Source: Bacillota bacterium (GTDB lineage: Bacteria > Bacillota > Clostridia > Christensenellales > SZUA-584). From it: a DNA stretch of 29,546 nucleotides. The notes below the pieces were generated by a model, which was given only the letters and a program-made list of their open reading frames with translations, ran no database searches and was not told the origin of the DNA. The stretch is taken from assembly GCA_023391105.1 (NCBI GenBank), contig JAEWBO010000008.1:1-29546 (forward strand), given 5' to 3'. Position 1 is the first letter of the stretch. Every line of letters starts with the position of its first letter. Positions 21,949 to 29,546 of the stretch are shown one piece after another. The position numbers and the translations under genes were made by a program.

Positions 21949-22370
21949 ACAGTACCACAAAATCGCAAATTCAAAGCGTATTAAAAAGTGCAAAGTTTGC
22001 TTTTGTATCTTCCATCGACGCGGATGGATATCCCAACACCAAAGCGATGTTCGCATTAAAACACGAGGGCATTGCCGTCCATTATTTTTCTACTAATTAT
22101 TCCGCCAAGCGTACACAGCAGTTTTTAGACAATCCCAACGCGAGCATTTACCTGTGCAACCAATTAAGGTTCATGGGCCTAATGCTGGTAGGCAGAATGG
22201 AAGTCTGCACGGATCATGACCATAAAGCGATGCTGTGGAAGCCAAGGGATATCATGTATTACCCGCAGGGTGTGGACGATCCGGACTATTGCGTATTAAA
22301 ATTCACCGCGCAGCGAGGCAACTATTATCACGGCTTAGAAAATCACGACTTTGATATCAATGATTTTTAA
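21945..22370 (+). CDS. Pyridoxamine 5'-phosphate oxidase-like flavin protein
   Basis: FMN-binding split-barrel protein of 141 residues of the PPOX-like superfamily. The strands FAFVSSIDADGYPNTKAMFAL and SIYLCNQLRFMGLMLVGRMEV are typical. It is too short and lacks the C-terminal signature for true PdxH. Such proteins in anaerobes reduce or bind flavin-linked electron acceptors; the exact reaction is unknown. It overlaps marR by 4 bp and its stop overlaps the convergent Fe-S aldo/keto reductase by 4 bp. MarR probably represses it. Confidence 0.88.
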   Translation: MNSTTKSQIQSVLKSAKFAFVSSIDADGYPNTKAMFALKHEGIAVHYFSTNYSAKRTQQFLDNPNASIYLCNQLRFMGLMLVGRMEVCTDHDHKAMLWKPRDIMYYPQGVDDPDYCVLKFTAQRGNYYHGLENHDFDINDF

Positions 22371-23509
22371 GATGCGGTAAAGCTTGCATGCGCTTCCTTC
22401 AGCACGTCGGCGATTGCAATGCTTTGCGGGCAATGGTCTTCACAGCTCCTGCATTCAATACAGCTGGTCGCGTCTTTGCCGTTGTTAGACACCATGAGAG
22501 AATAGAAAACACTGCCGTATTCCGTCCAGTTCGAAAGCGACGCGTCGTTGTATACCTTAAATATCTCAGGAATGTTGATGCCCTTGGGACATGGCATGCA
22601 ATAGCCGCAGCCGGTGCAGCCCACCCTCACCGTCTGTCTGTATATGTCCTTAATCTGTGCAAGCATTGCTAAATCATCGGCACTGAGCACATCCGGCGCT
22701 GCCTCATCAAATATCCGAATATTCTCTTTGAGCTGCTCCATACTGCTGACGCCGCTGAGTATGACCTTTGCCTCCGGGAAATGATAGACAAAGCGCAGTG
22801 CCCACTCCACAAGCGATCTTTTTTCAGTATAGCCGTCGAGAAGCTTTTGAACATCATTCGGAATTTTGCTTGCGAGCATGCCGCCCTTCAGCGGCTCCAT
22901 GATCGCCACAGAAATGCCTTTTTGAGCCGCGTATTTAAGGCCGCGCACACCGGCCTGGTGGTTATCATCCAATATATTGAACTGTATCAGGCACATATCC
23001 CAATGATATGCGTCCACTATCTCCTCAAAAAGATCATACTCGCTATGAAACGAAAAACCGATCTGCCTGATTTTGCCGCTGCTTTTAAGCTGCTCCATGA
23101 ACCGGATACCGTCATACTTTTTGACCTTTTCCCAGTTGCCCCGGTCAAGGCAATGAAAGATATAGATGTCGATCACATCGACGCCCAGCCTTGCCACCTG
23201 CTCGCCGTGGATTCTTTTTAAATCACCGGCGTTTTTGACATCGCCGATCGGAAGCTTGGTCGCGATCACGACTTTTTCTCTGTACCCGTCCTGAAGCGCC
23301 TTTCCGAGTATTTTTTCGCTTCCGGGGTACGCATATGCCGTATCAAAGTAATTAACACCATGATCAATCGCGTATCTGATCATTCTGATGGCTTCTTCCT
23401 CGTCTATCACTTCACTGCCATCACTTAATTCTATCTTTGGATAGCGCATACATCCCATGCCAAACCGCGATATCGGCGTATCCAAACTGCCAAACTGGAC
23501 ATACTGCAT
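22367..23509 (-). CDS. Aldo/keto reductase with C-terminal 4Fe-4S clusters
   Basis: Fusion of an aldo/keto reductase barrel (about 1-280) with a bacterial-ferredoxin-like tail, 380 residues. Barrel motifs: Asp56 and Tyr61 (YFDTAYAYPGSE), Lys85 (ATKLP) and His in IYIFHCLD. The tail holds CTGCGYCMPCPKG and CIECRSCEDHCP, eight Cys in two CxxCxxCxxxCP-like sets, enough for two 4Fe-4S clusters. This architecture is widespread in Clostridia, where the clusters may pass electrons from ferredoxin instead of NAD(P)H; this is inference. ATG 23509 follows GAGGTAA. Monocistronic, convergent with the MarR unit. Confidence 0.93.
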   Translation of the reverse strand: MQYVQFGSLDTPISRFGMGCMRYPKIELSDGSEVIDEEEAIRMIRYAIDHGVNYFDTAYAYPGSEKILGKALQDGYREKVVIATKLPIGDVKNAGDLKRIHGEQVARLGVDVIDIYIFHCLDRGNWEKVKKYDGIRFMEQLKSSGKIRQIGFSFHSEYDLFEEIVDAYHWDMCLIQFNILDDNHQAGVRGLKYAAQKGISVAIMEPLKGGMLASKIPNDVQKLLDGYTEKRSLVEWALRFVYHFPEAKVILSGVSSMEQLKENIRIFDEAAPDVLSADDLAMLAQIKDIYRQTVRVGCTGCGYCMPCPKGINIPEIFKVYNDASLSNWTEYGSVFYSLMVSNNGKDATSCIECRSCEDHCPQSIAIADVLKEAHASFTAS

Positions 23510-23609
23510 GAAAATTACCTCACAAGTTTCTCCTGTCTATTTTGTCTGTTAGCCTGAATAAACGCAAGGTCCAATTATGGTTATTTTTTATGGCTCCATT
23601 TTAGATTAA

Positions 23610-24542
23610 TTAAAGTATCAGCATTGTGATAAGCGGTATCGTGATAACGGACAGCAACGTGCTGATAACGATCAGCCGTGAAGCAAGCAGCGGATCTGTC
23701 TCGTGTTTTTGAGCAAACACCACCACCATCGCACCTGACGGCATGGCTGTGATCACAACGGGCACGCTTATCAGCAGACCGCTAAAGCCCAGCCATCGCA
23801 ATACGAAAAACACCGCCAAGGGCAATATGAGCAGCCGCACTAGCGAATAGATATATGGCTTAATTCCGACGAGTGTTTCCTTAAAACTCCCAGATGCCAG
23901 AATGATGCCGATAACCATCATGGAAAGTGGCGTTTGCGTGACGCCCACCATACCAAGAAAATCCGTCACATAAACCGGCAAAGTCAGCCCGGACACAAGC
24001 ACCACAAGACCCGTCATCGTGGCAAAGAGCGGAATGTTTATAAGCATGCTCTTATCAAATATCTTCTTGCTTTCACCCGCGGCGCTCATTAGTGCAGGTG
24101 TAATGCTGTAAAACAACAAATGCAATGGTATCGCATAAAGCGCGGCATACAAAAACCCCTCAGGTCCAAAAAGCAATTGACAGATCGGCCAGCCCATAAA
24201 GCCATAATTGTTGAAAAACAGTGCGCTGCGATAAACCGCCTTCTCTATCGGGCTTTTCATTTTGAACATGCGCGTAAACAAAAAGCTTAAAGCCAGCGTT
24301 ACTGCAGAAGTGCATGTGGATACGATTATCAGTATCAACAGATCGTCTTTGATGGCGTTGTAATCAGCCGTCGTGATGGTCGCGAGCGTGCTGGCTGGCA
24401 CTGAAATGTTGAGCACAAGCTTGGCTATCGCGGACGAATCCTTTTGTTTTGCGAGCTTGCTGTATACGTAACCCAGCAAAACAAGCGCGAATATAATACT
24501 TACCTTTTCTAACACAAGCCATATACTCATAGCGGTTATCAT
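23610..24542 (-). CDS. Auxin efflux carrier (AEC) family transporter
   Basis: Membrane permease of the AEC/BART superfamily, about 310 residues from ATG 24542, with about ten hydrophobic helices. Family features are VLEKVSIIFALVLLGYVYSK in the first helix, FNNYGFMGWPI with its Asn and Pro before the fourth helix, and the late MPSGAMVVVFAQKH segment. Bacterial members export or import organic acids such as malate or malonate; the substrate is not shown. The start is uncertain: 24581, 24542 and 24530 are all ATG in frame and none has a good ribosome site; 24542 best fits family N-termini. Divergent from the GNAT gene. Confidence 0.88.
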   Translation of the reverse strand: MITAMSIWLVLEKVSIIFALVLLGYVYSKLAKQKDSSAIAKLVLNISVPASTLATITTADYNAIKDDLLILIIVSTCTSAVTLALSFLFTRMFKMKSPIEKAVYRSALFFNNYGFMGWPICQLLFGPEGFLYAALYAIPLHLLFYSITPALMSAAGESKKIFDKSMLINIPLFATMTGLVVLVSGLTLPVYVTDFLGMVGVTQTPLSMMVIGIILASGSFKETLVGIKPYIYSLVRLLILPLAVFFVLRWLGFSGLLISVPVVITAMPSGAMVVVFAQKHETDPLLASRLIVISTLLSVITIPLITMLIL

Positions 24543-24604
24543 ATCACTGCAAACACTTATCTTCAATACACTGCGTATCATAATTTTATTTCCCGCGCTT
24601 CGCA

Positions 24605-24633
24605 TTGTGAATATATATTCATTATGCTATAAT
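24605..24633 (+). promoter_or_regulatory. Promoter of the first GNAT gene
   Basis: TTGTGA (24605-24610), 17 bp, TATAAT (24628-24633), with TG-C making an extended -10. The ATG at 24666 is 33 bp downstream. It overlaps the upstream region of the divergent AEC carrier. Confidence 0.72.
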
Positions 24634-24665
24634 GCTCATGCAAGAATATTGTTAAGGTTTTATAT

Positions 24666-25127
24666 ATGGATATCAAAATCATTGATACCGATCGCTCTGC
24701 TCCGGACTTTGTCGCATTGACAAAACGTTTCGATGATGATCTGAACCAAATTTACGGCGAAAAGGTCATGAAGGAATATAATCCGCATAACGTGCTCGAC
24801 GGGATATTTCATTCGGTGGTTGTGTATTGTGACGGTGAACCGGCCGCATGCGGCGGCATCAAACGCTTTGATGAGAACTCGATAGAAATAAAGCGCATCT
24901 ATGTGCTGCCATCTCGGCGCAGGCTCGGATTGGGCGAGCATGTGATTAGGCGTCTTGAAGAGCTTGCTATATCAGGCGGCTATAAACGCGCCGTGCTTGA
25001 AACGGCAGTCGATATGACCGCTGCTCAGGCGCTGTATCAAAAATGCGGATACCAGCGCATGAAAAACTATGGCCCGTATGCAGACGATGATCTTTGTGTC
25101 TGCATGGAAAAGATATTTAGTTTTTAA
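24666..25127 (+). CDS. GNAT family N-acetyltransferase
   Basis: Acetyl-CoA-dependent acetyltransferase of 153 residues. The central strand EIKRIYVLPSRRRLGLGEHVIRRLEE is motif A with its acetyl-CoA pyrophosphate-binding RRxGLG loop, and VDMTAAQALYQKCGYQR is motif B. It is a stand-alone soluble enzyme and the acceptor amine is unknown. ATG 24666 is preceded by AAGG. A 69-bp gap with a possible weak promoter (TTGAAT/TATAAA) separates it from the flavin reductase-like gene. Confidence 0.9.
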   Translation: MDIKIIDTDRSAPDFVALTKRFDDDLNQIYGEKVMKEYNPHNVLDGIFHSVVVYCDGEPAACGGIKRFDENSIEIKRIYVLPSRRRLGLGEHVIRRLEELAISGGYKRAVLETAVDMTAAQALYQKCGYQRMKNYGPYADDDLCVCMEKIFSF

Positions 25128-25196
25128 AGCTGATGATTTTGGACAAAATTTGAATATTGTTGATGTCAGTTATAAAACAACACGGAGGTAAACACA

Positions 25197-25706
25197 ATGA
25201 GCAATCATGGTATTTTAAATCAAACGGGAACCGCGCTGAAAACAATAGGAGAGCAGGGTGCGTTGATCGTTACCGGCACAGACACGCCCAATGTGATGAC
25301 AATGGGCTGGGCAATGGCTTCGGTTATGTGGTATAGGAACATTTTTATCGCGCCCATAAGATTAAGCCGCTACAGTCACGAGCTGCTGGAAGCGCACAAG
25401 GAATTCACTATTTTTGTGCCAAATGAGGACATGAAAAAGACGATTGGCATATGCGGCAGCAAATCCGGCCGCGATACCGACAAAGTCGCACTATGCGGGC
25501 TGAAGCTTGCGCCTTCTCAAAAGGTTGCCGTGCCGCATATAGACGCAAAAGGCCTTGTCATTGAATGCCGCGTGATTTATCAGGACGATCTAAAGGAGGA
25601 AGCGTTGGATTCTGCCGTGCGCGAACGCTATTACACGGGCCATGACGAAGGCAACGTACACACACTTTATTATGGAGAAATTCTCACTCAATACGAATTG
25701 TCATGA
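25197..25706 (+). CDS. Flavin reductase-like FMN-binding protein
   Basis: Split-barrel flavoprotein of the flavin reductase (FlaRed) family, 169 residues. Typical segments are NVMTMGWAMASVMWY near the N-terminus, where the FMN phosphate and isoalloxazine bind, and the helix-turn LSRYSHELLEAHKEFTIFVP. Cys94 and Cys105 are present but their role is not known. It may be an NAD(P)H:FMN reductase or a ferric/iron-sulfur partner. ATG 25197 follows CGGAGG. The next gene begins 21 bp later, so the two are probably co-transcribed. Confidence 0.88.
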   Translation: MSNHGILNQTGTALKTIGEQGALIVTGTDTPNVMTMGWAMASVMWYRNIFIAPIRLSRYSHELLEAHKEFTIFVPNEDMKKTIGICGSKSGRDTDKVALCGLKLAPSQKVAVPHIDAKGLVIECRVIYQDDLKEEALDSAVRERYYTGHDEGNVHTLYYGEILTQYELS

Positions 25707-25727
25707 TTCTTTTATAGGGGGCAGCTC

Positions 25728-26222
25728 ATGCCGGACATTGAGATCAAAACCGCCGAGGTTGCTGATGCGGCGCTGATTGCAGCGCTTGCCAAGGAAATAT
25801 GGACACAGCATTATGTGAGCATCATCACGATGGAACAGATCAATTTTATGTTGGAGCACTTTCAGTCAGCCGAGGCGGTCATAAAGGATATCGAAAGCGG
25901 TACGGTCTACAACATTGCATATATAAGCGGCGACCCCTGTGGTTACAGCGCCACTGTTCCCGAGGAAACCGGGCTATTCCTAAGCAAGCTTTATGTAAAG
26001 CAAAGCTGCCGCGGGCAGGGCATTGCGCGCTCACTTATAGTGCGAATTGATGAACGTGCCAAAAATGCAGGCGCTCGGCGTATCTGGCTCAAATGCAACA
26101 AGCATAACAAGGGCTCACTCGCGGCCTATGAGCGTCTGGGATTCTCTATTGCGTATCCCTGCATCACAGATATCGGCGGCGGTTTTGTCATGGACGACTA
26201 CGCACTGGAGAAAATGGTTTAA
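25728..26222 (+). CDS. GNAT family N-acetyltransferase, RimI-like
   Basis: Second acetyltransferase, 164 residues. Motif A is LSKLYVKQSCRGQGIARSLI, with the R-G-Q-G-I-A pyrophosphate loop of acetyl-CoA; motif B is KHNKGSLAAYERLGF. The N-terminal half (EIWTQHYVSIITMEQINFML) resembles the branch often labelled diamine or spermidine acetyltransferase, but the acceptor is not certain. ATG 25728 follows AGGGGG. It is last in the plus-strand group and ends 4 bp before a terminator. Confidence 0.92.
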   Translation: MPDIEIKTAEVADAALIAALAKEIWTQHYVSIITMEQINFMLEHFQSAEAVIKDIESGTVYNIAYISGDPCGYSATVPEETGLFLSKLYVKQSCRGQGIARSLIVRIDERAKNAGARRIWLKCNKHNKGSLAAYERLGFSIAYPCITDIGGGFVMDDYALEKMV

Positions 26223-26225
26223 ACA

Positions 26226-26262
26226 AAAGGGCTGCGAAGTTTTTTCACTCCGCAGCCTTTTT
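26226..26262 (+). terminator. Terminator of the GNAT/flavin reductase group
   Basis: GGCTGCG (26230-26236) and CGCAGCC (26251-26257) form a 7-bp stem with a 14-nt T-rich loop, followed by TTTTT. A-rich flank on the other side lets it also serve the minus-strand DUF4179 gene. Confidence 0.82.
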
Positions 26263-26276
26263 CAATTGTACAAATC

Positions 26277-27821
26277 TTACTTATTTAGGCTGAACCTCAG
26301 AACACAATCATCAAGCGTTTGCGAGTCTTCCTGCCATCCCTTCACATCTTCTTTTTTAATTCGTGTCGGCTCGCCTTCTACATACGGTACATCGTCATAG
26401 CCGGAAAAGCGCCCCAGCGTCAGTGTGATGCCATATGTATTAATGGCTTCTATTTCAGAGGGAAGCATGTTAAGACCAATGCACATACCGAGGTCTTCTC
26501 CCTCTTCTTCAAAGCCGTGCCGTTCGCCGCTTGTTCTAAGATCGATACCTTCTCCTGTCACGTTCGGTGTTAGGTTACCAAGGAAACACTGCTTATCCTT
26601 CTCATCCCATTCATCAGGACAAGTGATACTCATGTAAAGCTCAGCACCAGATGCATAGCAGTCGATGCGTTTCGCCTTTACTGTCACGCCAGACATATCG
26701 ATGGTTTTATTGACAAACGTTACGTAATCGGGATCGCTGTCCCAATCTGCCCACGCATACGTGCCTTCGCCCTTAAGCTTGATTGTTTTATTGATTTCGT
26801 AGCTCTGTAAGGTATTGTATCCCGCCTCAGGTTCAAAGCTAAAACATATTTTCATCATGCCTATACACATACCCTGATAGCTATTACCGTCATCATCCAC
26901 CTTTGACGGCGTTGAAAAGTCCGTGGCAATTAACGGTAAATGAATTTCCGCATGCTGGATGCCTGTGAGCTTATCAGCCGCCGTCTTATATTCACCGGGT
27001 GTAAAATCCGAGTCATATTGCTGCAACCTGTCAACATACTCCATATAGACCTTATAATCGTCTTCATACCCTTCTGGAAAACTATCAACGGTAACAGGCC
27101 TGCTCTCAATTTTCCTCGATAAATCGATTGTCGCTGTAAAGGGTACACTCTCATCTGCATCAACCAGTACGCTGATATCGTCCGACAAATGTCCATCTTC
27201 ATCAACATGATTCAGATAATCGATATATTCAGAATCTGAAACACCGGCGTACATGCTATAGGCATACTTTTCACCATTGAGTATCATGTACCCGGGGTTG
27301 CTAAAAGTGATGCCAATCGGGTACTGATCATCCATGATATTACCGCCAATGACAAATTCACCAGCGCCACCACCCATATCGAACGATACCATCAGCCTTT
27401 TGCCGTCAAAAAAGACATCGCCGACACTGGGGTTTAAATTGTCTGCCCACTCTTTCCATTCGGGCGATATCGTGGCAATTTCAATGCTGTTTTTTAATTG
27501 AGTTTCTTCAGGCATGGTCTGCTCAATGATCGTATCCAATTCCGGTGTAGAGGGCCTTGCTTCCTCGGGCTGTGCCAGATAGTTTTGGACACTATAGTTC
27601 CTTGAAAACCATTGTGATATGGCTGCGCGTACGGATGGCACTGTTGCACATACAAGTATTAACGCGAGCAAACTCGCAGCTACGGGAATCAACCATCTGC
27701 GACGTTTCGTATTCAATCTCGATACAGGCCCCTGTCCCAGCACCTTCTTCTGAATTTTATCCCGATTGGGCAAAAGACCCTCTATAGCTTCTTTATATAA
27801 TTGATGTTCACTGCTCATCAT
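26277..27821 (-). CDS. DUF4179 domain protein, probable anti-sigma factor
   Basis: Membrane-anchored protein of 514 residues. The cytoplasmic N-terminus (about 1-40) precedes one transmembrane helix (about 41-62, WLIPVAASLLALILVCATVP) and a large extracellular region starting with the DUF4179-type segment AAISQWFSRNYSVQNYL. The outside part has Asp-rich, beta-rich repeats. In Clostridia, DUF4179 proteins are anti-sigma regulators paired with ECF-like sigma factors. ATG 27821 overlaps the sigma stop as ATGA, with GGAG just upstream, so the pair is translationally coupled. The extracellular signal is unknown. Confidence 0.88.
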   Translation of the reverse strand: MMSSEHQLYKEAIEGLLPNRDKIQKKVLGQGPVSRLNTKRRRWLIPVAASLLALILVCATVPSVRAAISQWFSRNYSVQNYLAQPEEARPSTPELDTIIEQTMPEETQLKNSIEIATISPEWKEWADNLNPSVGDVFFDGKRLMVSFDMGGGAGEFVIGGNIMDDQYPIGITFSNPGYMILNGEKYAYSMYAGVSDSEYIDYLNHVDEDGHLSDDISVLVDADESVPFTATIDLSRKIESRPVTVDSFPEGYEDDYKVYMEYVDRLQQYDSDFTPGEYKTAADKLTGIQHAEIHLPLIATDFSTPSKVDDDGNSYQGMCIGMMKICFSFEPEAGYNTLQSYEINKTIKLKGEGTYAWADWDSDPDYVTFVNKTIDMSGVTVKAKRIDCYASGAELYMSITCPDEWDEKDKQCFLGNLTPNVTGEGIDLRTSGERHGFEEEGEDLGMCIGLNMLPSEIEAINTYGITLTLGRFSGYDDVPYVEGEPTRIKKEDVKGWQEDSQTLDDCVLRFSLNK

Positions 27822-28372
27822 AATGACAGCTCCTTTCTGACCGCATTTCTTGCACGCCATAATCTGGTTTTTACATTTTGTTCGTTGATATTCAAATACT
27901 CAGCAATGGATATGATGGACATGTCGTAGTAATAGAAAAGAATAAACGACTTAAAGGAAATAAGTGGGAGCTTTGCCACGATGCTGCGGACAGTTTTTAA
28001 AGCTTCTTTATTCTCTATTAATGAGTCAAGCCGTATTTCGTCCGATTCGAGTTTTTCATCATAATCGTTAATATCCGTTTCAAGCTCTTTTTTTTCTGCC
28101 GTTTTTTTATAATGTCTGGCAAGCTCCTTTTGCGTGAGCTTGATAATAAAGGCTTCCGGAAACCTGATATCATCAAAGCCTCTTTTTAAAATTCGCGAGT
28201 AAAAATTGCAGTAAACGTTTTGCAGGATGTCATCAACCTGATCGATTGAGCTGGTTTTAATAATAACAAACCTGAGTATCTCTCGATATGTTTCATCGTA
28301 TATTCTATTAAAATAATCCTGACAGTCCATCGTCTGCGTGCGCTCTTGTTCATAATAGCTGGATACTTGCAT
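27818..28372 (-). CDS. RNA polymerase sigma factor, sigma-70/ECF type
   Basis: Small sigma factor of 184 residues. Region 2 spans about 18-85 (YFNRIYDETYREILRFVI and DDILQNVYCNFY, contacting core and the -10), and region 4 about 125-180 (FILFYYYDMSIISIAEYLNI with helix-turn-helix NEQNVKTRLWRARNAV). The linker is Lys/Glu-rich. ATG 28372 follows AAAGGTG. It is followed by a coupled membrane anti-sigma, so it should be held inactive until an outside signal arrives. Upstream on the minus strand, a weak TTTTTG-N17-TATAGT promoter and the palindrome AACCGGTT (28397-28404) precede it. Confidence 0.9.
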   Translation of the reverse strand: MQVSSYYEQERTQTMDCQDYFNRIYDETYREILRFVIIKTSSIDQVDDILQNVYCNFYSRILKRGFDDIRFPEAFIIKLTQKELARHYKKTAEKKELETDINDYDEKLESDEIRLDSLIENKEALKTVRSIVAKLPLISFKSFILFYYYDMSIISIAEYLNINEQNVKTRLWRARNAVRKELSL

Positions 28373-28423
28373 GGCGCTGCACCTTTCTGTTTATTTAACC
28401 GGTTCACTATATAAGAGGCATTT

Positions 28424-28696
28424 GTGCACAAAAAGGTCTCACTCATAATAACAAAATTCTTATATTATGGATATATAGACTATCCATATGACAGATTGCG
28501 ACAACACCGGCTGAAAAAAGACCGCCTATCGATGTATTCATGCCATATCGAGTACGACTATATGGGTAAAGGCGAATGCATTGATCTATTGACGCTCAAT
28601 GACACATATTATATTTATCCAAAAACAAAGAGCTGGTCCGCAACGAAGCTTTCACTTGTCACCGAAGAATTGTATAACTTATTTTCACGCACATAA
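28424..28696 (+). CDS. Small hypothetical protein, doubtful
   Basis: Open frame of 90 residues beginning with GTG 28424, with no ribosome site. The first half overlaps the sigma factor's upstream promoter region. The second half (SMYSCHIEYDYMGKGECIDL and LTLNDTYYIYPKTKSWS) reads like real protein with balanced composition; an internal ATG near 28532 would give about 54 residues, also without a ribosome site. No family is recognised. It may be a 3' remnant of a longer gene, or a chance frame. Confidence 0.3.
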   Translation: MHKKVSLIITKFLYYGYIDYPYDRLRQHRLKKDRLSMYSCHIEYDYMGKGECIDLLTLNDTYYIYPKTKSWSATKLSLVTEELYNLFSRT

Positions 28697-28795
28697 AATG
28701 CAAAAGCCTTTTTTGTCTGTTAGAGTGATATAAACGGGTTTATGTCATTCCGACTGAGTGTAAGCAATTTTTACTATAAAATTTGATTTCTAGCA

Positions 28796-28824
28796 ACAAA
28801 AAAAGGACCTTTAAAGATCCTTTT
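28796..28824 (-). terminator. Terminator of the CBS-domain gene
   Basis: On minus, AAAAGGATCTTT pairs with AAAGGTCCTTTT (with one G-U pair) and is followed by a run of T (28804-28798). It starts 9 bp after the CBS gene stop. The stretch 28697-28795 holds only A+T-rich sequence and nothing I can name. Confidence 0.8.
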
Positions 28825-28832
28825 CACTGGTG

Positions 28833-29261
28833 TTATTCGAAGCGGCCGCCCGGCTCTGATATATCGTGCAGCGCAACTTCCGCATCGTCTTGCAGCTCAG
28901 GCTCGAGTGAAATATCACCCAGCGCCACAATACCCACAAGATGTCCGTTATTGACAATCGGCAGCCTTCTTATCTGATTCTGGCTCATCATTTGCGCGGC
29001 ATCATGCACATTCATATCTGGTTCGCCTACCACCAGATCATGCGACATGACATCTCCCACAGTTTGGTTTGTCGTATCCTGTCCATCAGCAACACTCCTT
29101 AGCGCGATGTCTCTGTCTGTGACGATGCCGACCACTTCGCCTTGACGACACACAGGTATTGAGCCCACATCATAGCGCTTCATAAGCTGTGCAGCTTTTT
29201 GTATAGAATCCTCAAGGCCGATGCACGCGATATCTGTTGACATAATATCTTTGACTTTCAT
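28833..29261 (-). CDS. Two-CBS-domain protein
   Basis: Cytoplasmic protein of 142 residues made almost wholly of a CBS pair (Bateman module). CBS1 is at about 7-57 (KDIMSTDIACIGLEDSI ... VGSIPVCRQGEVVGIVTDRDIAL) and CBS2 at about 70-122 (VGDVMSHDLVVGEPDM ... IRRLPIVNNGHLVGIVALGDIS). The GIVTDRDI and GIVALGDI ends are where adenosine ligands such as AMP, ATP or SAM bind. An acidic 20-residue tail follows. The partner and output are unknown. ATG 29261 is chosen for CGGAGGTG 4 bp upstream; the longer frame to 29426 lies over the rRNA terminator region and is rejected. Confidence 0.93.
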   Translation of the reverse strand: MKVKDIMSTDIACIGLEDSIQKAAQLMKRYDVGSIPVCRQGEVVGIVTDRDIALRSVADGQDTTNQTVGDVMSHDLVVGEPDMNVHDAAQMMSQNQIRRLPIVNNGHLVGIVALGDISLEPELQDDAEVALHDISEPGGRFE

Positions 29262-29390
29262 TTTCACACCTCCGCGCTTATTTTGCCCTGAAAAAATTTT
29301 TTTATCACCATTTAACAAAAGATCCTGCACCATTAAAACACGATGAAAATAAACCACATATGAATTCTCTTTATGCGCTGCACCGTACCC

Positions 29391-29415
29391 GTAGGGGCGA
29401 CCTGTGGTCGCCCGC
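29391..29415. repeat. Short GTAGGGGCGACC-type hairpin repeat
   Basis: GGGCGACC (29395-29402) and GGTCGCCC (29406-29413) form a perfect 8-bp stem with triloop TGT, within GTAGGGGCGACC...CCCGC. Sequences of this GTAGGGGCG-type are scattered as intergenic repeats in many anaerobic Bacillota genomes. Only one copy is seen here, between the CBS gene and the 5S rRNA. The interval 29262-29390 otherwise shows only A+T-rich sequence. Confidence 0.5.
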
Positions 29416-29417
29416 AT

Positions 29418-29456
29418 ATAAAACAAGAAGCTCGCAATGCAGTATGCAAGCGAGCT
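29418..29456 (-). terminator. Terminator of the rRNA operon
   Basis: On minus, AGCTCGC (29456-29450) pairs with GCGAGCT (29435-29429), with an inner TGCA/TGCA pairing, followed by TCTTGTTTT. It lies 28 bp after the 3' end of 5S rRNA. Confidence 0.82.
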
Positions 29457-29483
29457 CCCCGTTAAAGAATATGTATAAAATTG

Positions 29484-29546
29484 AATCCGGCAGCTACCTA
29501 CCCTCCCAGGCCGTGACCAGCCAAGTACTATCGGCGTATAAGGGCT
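29484..29546 (-). rRNA. rrf: 5S ribosomal RNA, 3' part
   Basis: The minus strand carries the 3' half of 5S rRNA: CGCCGATAGTACTT, then the helix around GGCTGGTCACGGCC, then GGGAGGGTAGGTAGCTGCC and GGATT at the end. About 63 of the ~117 nt are present; the rest is past the window edge. It is the last gene of an rRNA operon or a stand-alone 5S. Confidence 0.9.

Noticed and set aside
1..29546. CRISPR array, insertion sequence or prophage
   Set aside because: No regularly spaced repeats, transposase, Cas or phage structural genes were seen on either strand.

Overview
The window looks like chromosome from an anaerobic, low- to mid-GC Bacillota, most likely class Clostridia. The evidence is Gram-positive Shine-Dalgarno sequences and sigma-A promoters, a YtrA-type GntR/ABC operon, a c-di-AMP (ydaO-type) riboswitch, a DUF1002 exported protein, an iron-dependent alcohol dehydrogenase, a two-cluster Fe-S aldo/keto reductase, a DUF2148 protein and a CCA-encoding tRNA-Ser. 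The species cannot be named from what is visible.

Layout. 1-1332: truncated sodium:solute symporter (-). 1462-3725: autoregulated GntR, ABC ATPase, permease and lipoprotein (+). 3728-4501: patatin-like lipase (-). 4688-5935: lipoprotein serpin (+). 5999-6951: UPF0316 membrane protein, a broken 44-codon frame and an ACT-domain protein (-). 7083-7275: unassigned structured RNA with its own terminator. 7405-7893: HD-domain protein. 7969-8058: tRNA-Ser(UGA). 8285-9111: pnuC behind an attenuator-like leader. 9188-10977: release factor 3 (prfC), with a leader terminator and no normal start codon in frame. 11032-12487: arsR-acr3 arsenite resistance (-). 12723-13859: DUF1002 protein under a c-di-AMP riboswitch (-). 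14025-15678: divergent Crp/Fnr regulator and DMT transporter around a perfect palindrome. 15728-18922: an AdhR-like carbonyl-stress module (MerR and DUF2148 on -, aldo/keto reductase and Fe-alcohol dehydrogenase on +) around one MerR operator. 19048-21425: ABC exporter and a regulator with two MerR-type DNA-binding domains (-), with a repeated operator-like element. 21456-22370: MarR and a flavin-binding split-barrel protein (+). 22367-24542: Fe-S aldo/keto reductase and auxin-efflux-type carrier (-). 24605-26222: two GNAT acetyltransferases and a flavin reductase-like protein (+). 26277-28372: sigma factor and DUF4179 anti-sigma-like protein (-). 28833-29261: two-CBS-domain protein (-). 29484-29546: 3' half of a 5S rRNA (-), so an rRNA operon ends at the right edge.

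The region is dominated by small stress-response units, each with a one-component regulator beside its target genes. Electrophile and redox detoxification is the commonest theme. Several transcripts appear to be controlled in the leader: the c-di-AMP riboswitch is recognised with confidence, while the leaders of pnuC and prfC and the free-standing RNA at 7083-7275 are not assigned to known families. The most unusual locus is prfC. Its conserved N-terminus is intact, but the only nearby AUG is in another frame and reaches UAG after four codons, so expression needs an AUU start, a +1 frameshift, or a sequence error.
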